The notes under the pieces are model-generated. The model saw only the letters and a list, made by a program, of their open reading frames with translations. It made no database searches and was not told the origin of the DNA. A stretch of DNA of 15,502 nucleotides from Clostridiales bacterium (lineage in GTDB: Bacteria > Bacillota_A > Clostridia > Lachnospirales > Bianqueaceae). Shown piece by piece: positions 13,359 to 15,502 of the stretch. The first letter of the stretch is position 1, and the number at the start of each line of letters is the position of its first letter. A program made the position numbers and the translations under genes. Where the stretch lies: the NCBI GenBank assembly GCA_019423265.1, contig JAHZBS010000038.1:1-15502 (forward strand), in the 5' to 3' direction.

Positions 13359-13796
13359 TTATTTGAGCTGCATAAATCCCGGAACGAAGAAGTACACCAA
13401 GGCGCCGGCACATTTGCCCAGCGCCAGCATGAGCATAAGATACGAGATTTTCTTTGTAAGCTGAACCCTCTTGCAGAGAATGGGGATCACGTCCAATACC
13501 TCTGCGATGGAGATAGCCAGCGTGCCGACGAAAATCCCGTAAAAGAAGCCGCTCAGGATGTTGCCAACCTGCGATATGGGAATCGACACATCAAAGAGCA
13601 TGGTCAGGGTTCCCGCAATTCCGCCTAAGGAAATCATATCTTCATATAGATAAATGTACCGGCCCGTTCTTGTCTTCTGCGCTAGCCTGGGGACGATCCC
13701 GATAATGACGATAAAAGCAAACACACCGCCGGAGATCACGAGGCCACTGGCAAATCCGATGAGAATTCTCGCCGCGACACTGAAAAAACCCATCAT
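13359..13796 (-). CDS. spoVAB: Stage V sporulation protein AB
   Basis: A 145-residue membrane protein (Bacillus SpoVAB is about 141) with four predicted hydrophobic segments. Recognisable stretches are ASGLVISGGVFAFIVIIGIVPRLAQKT, YLYEDMISLGGIAGTL, GFFYGIFVGTLAISIAEVLDVIPI and a final LGKCAGALVYFFVPGF. It is a subunit of the SpoVA dipicolinate system, with an undefined individual role. Its ATG overlaps the spoVAA stop by four bases (ATGA), typical translational coupling; a second ATG directly follows and could be used instead. Many Clostridium species lack spoVAA and spoVAB, so their presence helps place this organism. Confidence 0.93.
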   Translation of the reverse strand: MMGFFSVAARILIGFASGLVISGGVFAFIVIIGIVPRLAQKTRTGRYIYLYEDMISLGGIAGTLTMLFDVSIPISQVGNILSGFFYGIFVGTLAISIAEVLDVIPILCKRVQLTKKISYLMLMLALGKCAGALVYFFVPGFMQLK

Positions 13797-14461
13797 TTCT
13801 CATCCACCTTTTCACTGTCCCGGCCGGTAATCCCCTGGCCAAAATCGTCCTGATCGCTGAGAATATCCACCATACAGTCGTCAACCTGTTTCTGGTAGGC
13901 GGCAAACTCCACCTCCACCGGCGTCGGATCGTCGGTAATTTTTTTCTTAGAAAAATGATTAAAGAATACAATAATCCCCACGGCGATTCCAACGGCGTAG
14001 GACGCGATCAGCAAAACGGGGCGTGTCACCTCTTCCCCGGTAAATATTTTATTGACCTGGACGAAGACGTCAGGCACAGCCGCATCCGTGTGAAAGGTCA
14101 TAATGGCCAGTGCAGCTCCAAAAAAGAGTATAAAACACACAAATATAACCTTGACCGCCTCAAACACAGGACCCGGGCGCTGCGCATCCGGTTTATAGGA
14201 GATGATGGTATCGCTGGCCCCCACACTGACCACGGACACATTCTCTGTATTCTGGCGAATGGTTTTGGCGATATCCAGGATCGTAATCAGAACCGTATGC
14301 TTCTCCTTGGTTTTTAGCTGCGTTACCGTCAGGTCCTTGATCTTGCTGACCAGGACGGGATCGCCCTCCAGATCCGCCACATCGCTAACTGTGACCTGCC
14401 GTTTCTTAACGATTTTGGCCTGTTTTTTAGCCTTCACAAAGATTGTCTGCGTTTGCGGCAT
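13793..14461 (-). CDS. spoVAA: Stage V sporulation protein AA
   Basis: A 222-residue protein (Bacillus SpoVAA is about 206). A soluble N-terminal domain includes VTVSDVADLEGDPVLVSKIKDL and later VSVGASDTIISYKP. Two membrane segments follow at about 103-122 and 148-169, with the loop PDVFVQVNKIFTGEEVTRP between them, then a hydrophilic acidic tail of about 50 residues that is longer than usual. It is the first classical gene of the spoVA operon. AGGAGG lies six bases before the ATG. The start overlaps the end of the 70-residue open reading frame by 35 bases, and the stop overlaps spoVAB. Confidence 0.92.
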   Translation of the reverse strand: MPQTQTIFVKAKKQAKIVKKRQVTVSDVADLEGDPVLVSKIKDLTVTQLKTKEKHTVLITILDIAKTIRQNTENVSVVSVGASDTIISYKPDAQRPGPVFEAVKVIFVCFILFFGAALAIMTFHTDAAVPDVFVQVNKIFTGEEVTRPVLLIASYAVGIAVGIIVFFNHFSKKKITDDPTPVEVEFAAYQKQVDDCMVDILSDQDDFGQGITGRDSEKVDEK

Positions 14462-14639
14462 ACTGTACCTCCTGCTCCTGCATTTGTATTACAAATTGAC
14501 CCTTTTGCGGCTGGAATTCCTCACCGCCGCTGCGCCCCGCCTGCACGTCCTGCCAGATCCCAAAGACGATAAGGAGCGCTAATGCGGCTATGGCCGTGAA
14601 CAGAAGGATGCGATGCATATATAGGAAAACTTTTTTCAT
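14427..14639 (-). CDS. Hypothetical 70-aa single-pass membrane protein at the head of the spoVA operon
   Basis: I do not recognise this protein. It has a short basic N-terminus (MKKVFLYMHR), one membrane helix at about 11-28 and an outer, Gln/Glu-rich tail (FQPQKGQFVIQMQEQEVQY). AAAAGGGG lies eight bases before the ATG. Its 3' end overlaps the spoVAA start by 35 bases in another frame, which argues for coupling. It is the first open frame after the divergent spoIIA region, so if real it is the promoter-proximal gene of the operon. I saw no convincing sigma-G promoter upstream of it (14640-14720). Confidence is moderate because it is short and unassigned. Confidence 0.55.
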   Translation of the reverse strand: MKKVFLYMHRILLFTAIAALALLIVFGIWQDVQAGRSGGEEFQPQKGQFVIQMQEQEVQYAANADNLCEG

Positions 14640-14729
14640 AGAAAAAACCCCTTTTTTGTTAATCCTTTACGTCTGTATTTTCCGCCATTTCCGGCAAAAT
14701 ATAACTGGTAAAAGTAGGGCGTTCTTTTA

Positions 14730-14749
14730 TGTCGATTTCCCCTGTCGAA
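14730..14749 (+). promoter_or_regulatory. Spo0A boxes upstream of spoIIA
   Basis: TGTCGAA at 14743-14749 is an exact Spo0A-box core and TGTCGAT at 14730-14736 matches six of seven, both in the same orientation, 13 bases apart. The exact one ends nine bases before the -35 at 14759. In Bacillus and Clostridium, Spo0A~P directly activates spoIIA, so this placement fits. Confidence 0.72.
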
Positions 14750-14758
14750 AGTTTTGTG

Positions 14759-14787
14759 TTGAAAGTTTGTCCTAAATCGATTACAAT
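14759..14787 (+). promoter_or_regulatory. Sigma-A-like promoter of the spoIIA operon
   Basis: TTGAAA (14759-14764), a 17-base spacer and TACAAT (14782-14787), each matching five of six consensus bases. Transcription would begin near 14794, about 30 bases before the spoIIAA start. No sigma-H-like AGGA...GAAT pair was found in the same region, which is notable because Bacillus spoIIA uses sigma-H. Confidence 0.6.
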
Positions 14788-14822
14788 TATGGTATATTTT
14801 TCCATTGCATAGGAGGGTCTAT

Positions 14823-15158
14823 ATGAATGTACAGTGCCGGCGTGAGGGTCTTTGCCTCATCGTCTCCATTACAGGCGAATTGGATCATCATACTTGTGAA
14901 AGCGCACGCCATATTATTGACGATGAATATAACCAGCAAGGAGCACTCCATATTATCTTTGACTTTCATAAAATTGATTTCATGGATAGCTCCGGTATCG
15001 GTTTGATCATGGGCCGGTACAAAAAAGCTTCGCTTCTCGGCGGGCAAGTAATCTTGACGCATATCTCTCCGCAACTGGACCGGATCTTTGCCCTGTCAGG
15101 CTTGTATAAAATACTAAAAAAAGCGCCGGATATACCAAGCGCTTTAGGGTTGCTCTAA
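14823..15158 (+). CDS. spoIIAA: Anti-sigma F factor antagonist SpoIIAA
   Basis: A 111-residue STAS-domain protein, somewhat shorter than the 117 of Bacillus. It binds SpoIIAB and frees sigma-F in the forespore; phosphorylation by SpoIIAB inactivates it. [16 protein letters not shown] (17-32) and [16 protein letters not shown] (52-67) are the conserved stretches, with Ser56 the equivalent of the phosphorylated Ser58 of Bacillus. [17 protein letters not shown] follows. The ATG at 14823 is chosen because AGGAGGG precedes it by five bases; an upstream in-frame TTG at 14805 overlaps that site and can be discounted. First gene of the operon; spoIIAB starts 13 bases after its stop. Confidence 0.97.
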   Translation: MNVQCRREGLCLIVSITGELDHHTCESARHIIDDEYNQQGALHIIFDFHKIDFMDSSGIGLIMGRYKKASLLGGQVILTHISPQLDRIFALSGLYKILKKAPDIPSALGLL

Positions 15159-15171
15159 GGAGGATACACAG

Positions 15172-15502
15172 ATGATCAGACAAAATTATATGAAGGTGGA
15201 ATTCACCAGCCGGTCCGAAAACGAAGCCTTTGCGCGCGTAGCGGTTTCTGCGTTTATCACGCAGTTAGATCCAACCCTTGAAGAGCTTGAAGATGTCAAA
15301 ACCGCGGTCTCCGAGGCGGTGACCAACGCCATCATTCACGGATATGAGAATGAGGATGGCGTCATCTACGTCGCGTGTACGCTGGATGGCCAGACCGCCT
15401 CCATTACGGTGGAGGATCACGGGAAAGGGATCCCGGACGTGGAGCTAGCCATGGAACCACTCTACACCTCAAAACCTGAACTGGAGCGGTCTGGCATGGG
15501 AT
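15172..15502 (+). CDS. spoIIAB: Anti-sigma F factor / kinase SpoIIAB (3' end cut by the window)
   Basis: The first 110 residues of an expected 140-146 are present. SpoIIAB is a GHKL-type kinase that holds sigma-F inactive and phosphorylates SpoIIAA. Visible signatures are [17 protein letters not shown], the N-box [14 protein letters not shown], the G1 box DHGKGIPD and the start of the G2 region [12 protein letters not shown], all in the normal order and closely matching Bacillus SpoIIAB. AAGGAGG overlaps the spoIIAA stop and lies eight bases before the ATG. The rest of this gene and probably sigF (spoIIAC) lie beyond the right edge. Confidence 0.97.
   Translation, partial: MIRQNYMKVEFTSRSENEAFARVAVSAFITQLDPTLEELEDVKTAVSEAVTNAIIHGYENEDGVIYVACTLDGQTASITVEDHGKGIPDVELAMEPLYTSKPELERSGMG

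Noticed and set aside
14640..14720. Search for a sigma-G promoter of the spoVA operon
   Set aside because: GTTATA and AAATACA-like stretches are present but the spacing and -10 sequence do not fit a CATNNTA-type element well enough to annotate.
1..15502. Defence system, prophage, CRISPR array, insertion sequence, tRNA or rRNA
   Set aside because: No transposase, integrase, terminal repeats, regularly spaced direct repeats or RNA gene signatures were seen; all large open frames fit core or sporulation functions.

Overview
The window looks like a chromosomal stretch from an endospore-forming member of the Clostridia (Bacillota). The evidence is the spore-specific genes: spoIIAA-spoIIAB, a full spoVAA-AB-AC-AD-AE set and yunB. 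Shine-Dalgarno sites are strong AGGAGG types, sigma-A-like promoters occur, and the base composition is roughly balanced. I cannot name a genus from sequence alone. There is no sign of a phage, insertion sequence, CRISPR array, tRNA or rRNA; most of the window is vertically inherited-looking core genome.

Layout, left to right. Positions 1-140 (minus strand) hold the 5' part of a T-box leader and its promoter, and the controlled gene lies beyond the left edge. Next on the minus strand come a small membrane-anchored protein (220-657), a lipoprotein with two tandem PsbP/DcrB-like domains (752-1825) and the YebC/TACO1-family gene that overlaps it (1788-2516). A 274-bp divergent intergenic region (2517-2790) carries a yebC promoter, a cluster of three Spo0A-box matches and a long leader for a small DUF6514-like gene (2791-3111, plus strand). 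Then follow yigZ (3174-3833) and yunB (3914-4624) on the minus strand. A class A penicillin-binding protein (4803-7541, plus strand) ends in a bidirectional UUCG-loop terminator. Back on the minus strand are a tandem-DUF305 protein (7589-8167) and a GH38 alpha-mannosidase (8236-11364).

The right third is sporulation-specific. The spoVA operon (about 11487-14639, minus strand) encodes the channel and binding proteins that move dipicolinic acid into the spore; it is headed by an unassigned 70-residue membrane protein overlapping spoVAA. Divergently transcribed from about 14800 is the spoIIA operon: the anti-anti-sigma factor SpoIIAA, then the anti-sigma-F kinase SpoIIAB, cut by the right edge. 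Two Spo0A-box-like sites and a sigma-A-type promoter lie in the shared intergenic region.

The genes connect through cell envelope and sporulation: Spo0A to spoIIA (sigma-F control), mother-cell yunB, forespore spoVA, and a peptidoglycan synthase. The best lead for something undescribed is the small DUF6514-like gene with a Spo0A-box cluster in its upstream region. The 70-aa leader protein of the spoVA operon is second. I did not find evidence of a wholly new defence, mobile or biosynthetic system here.
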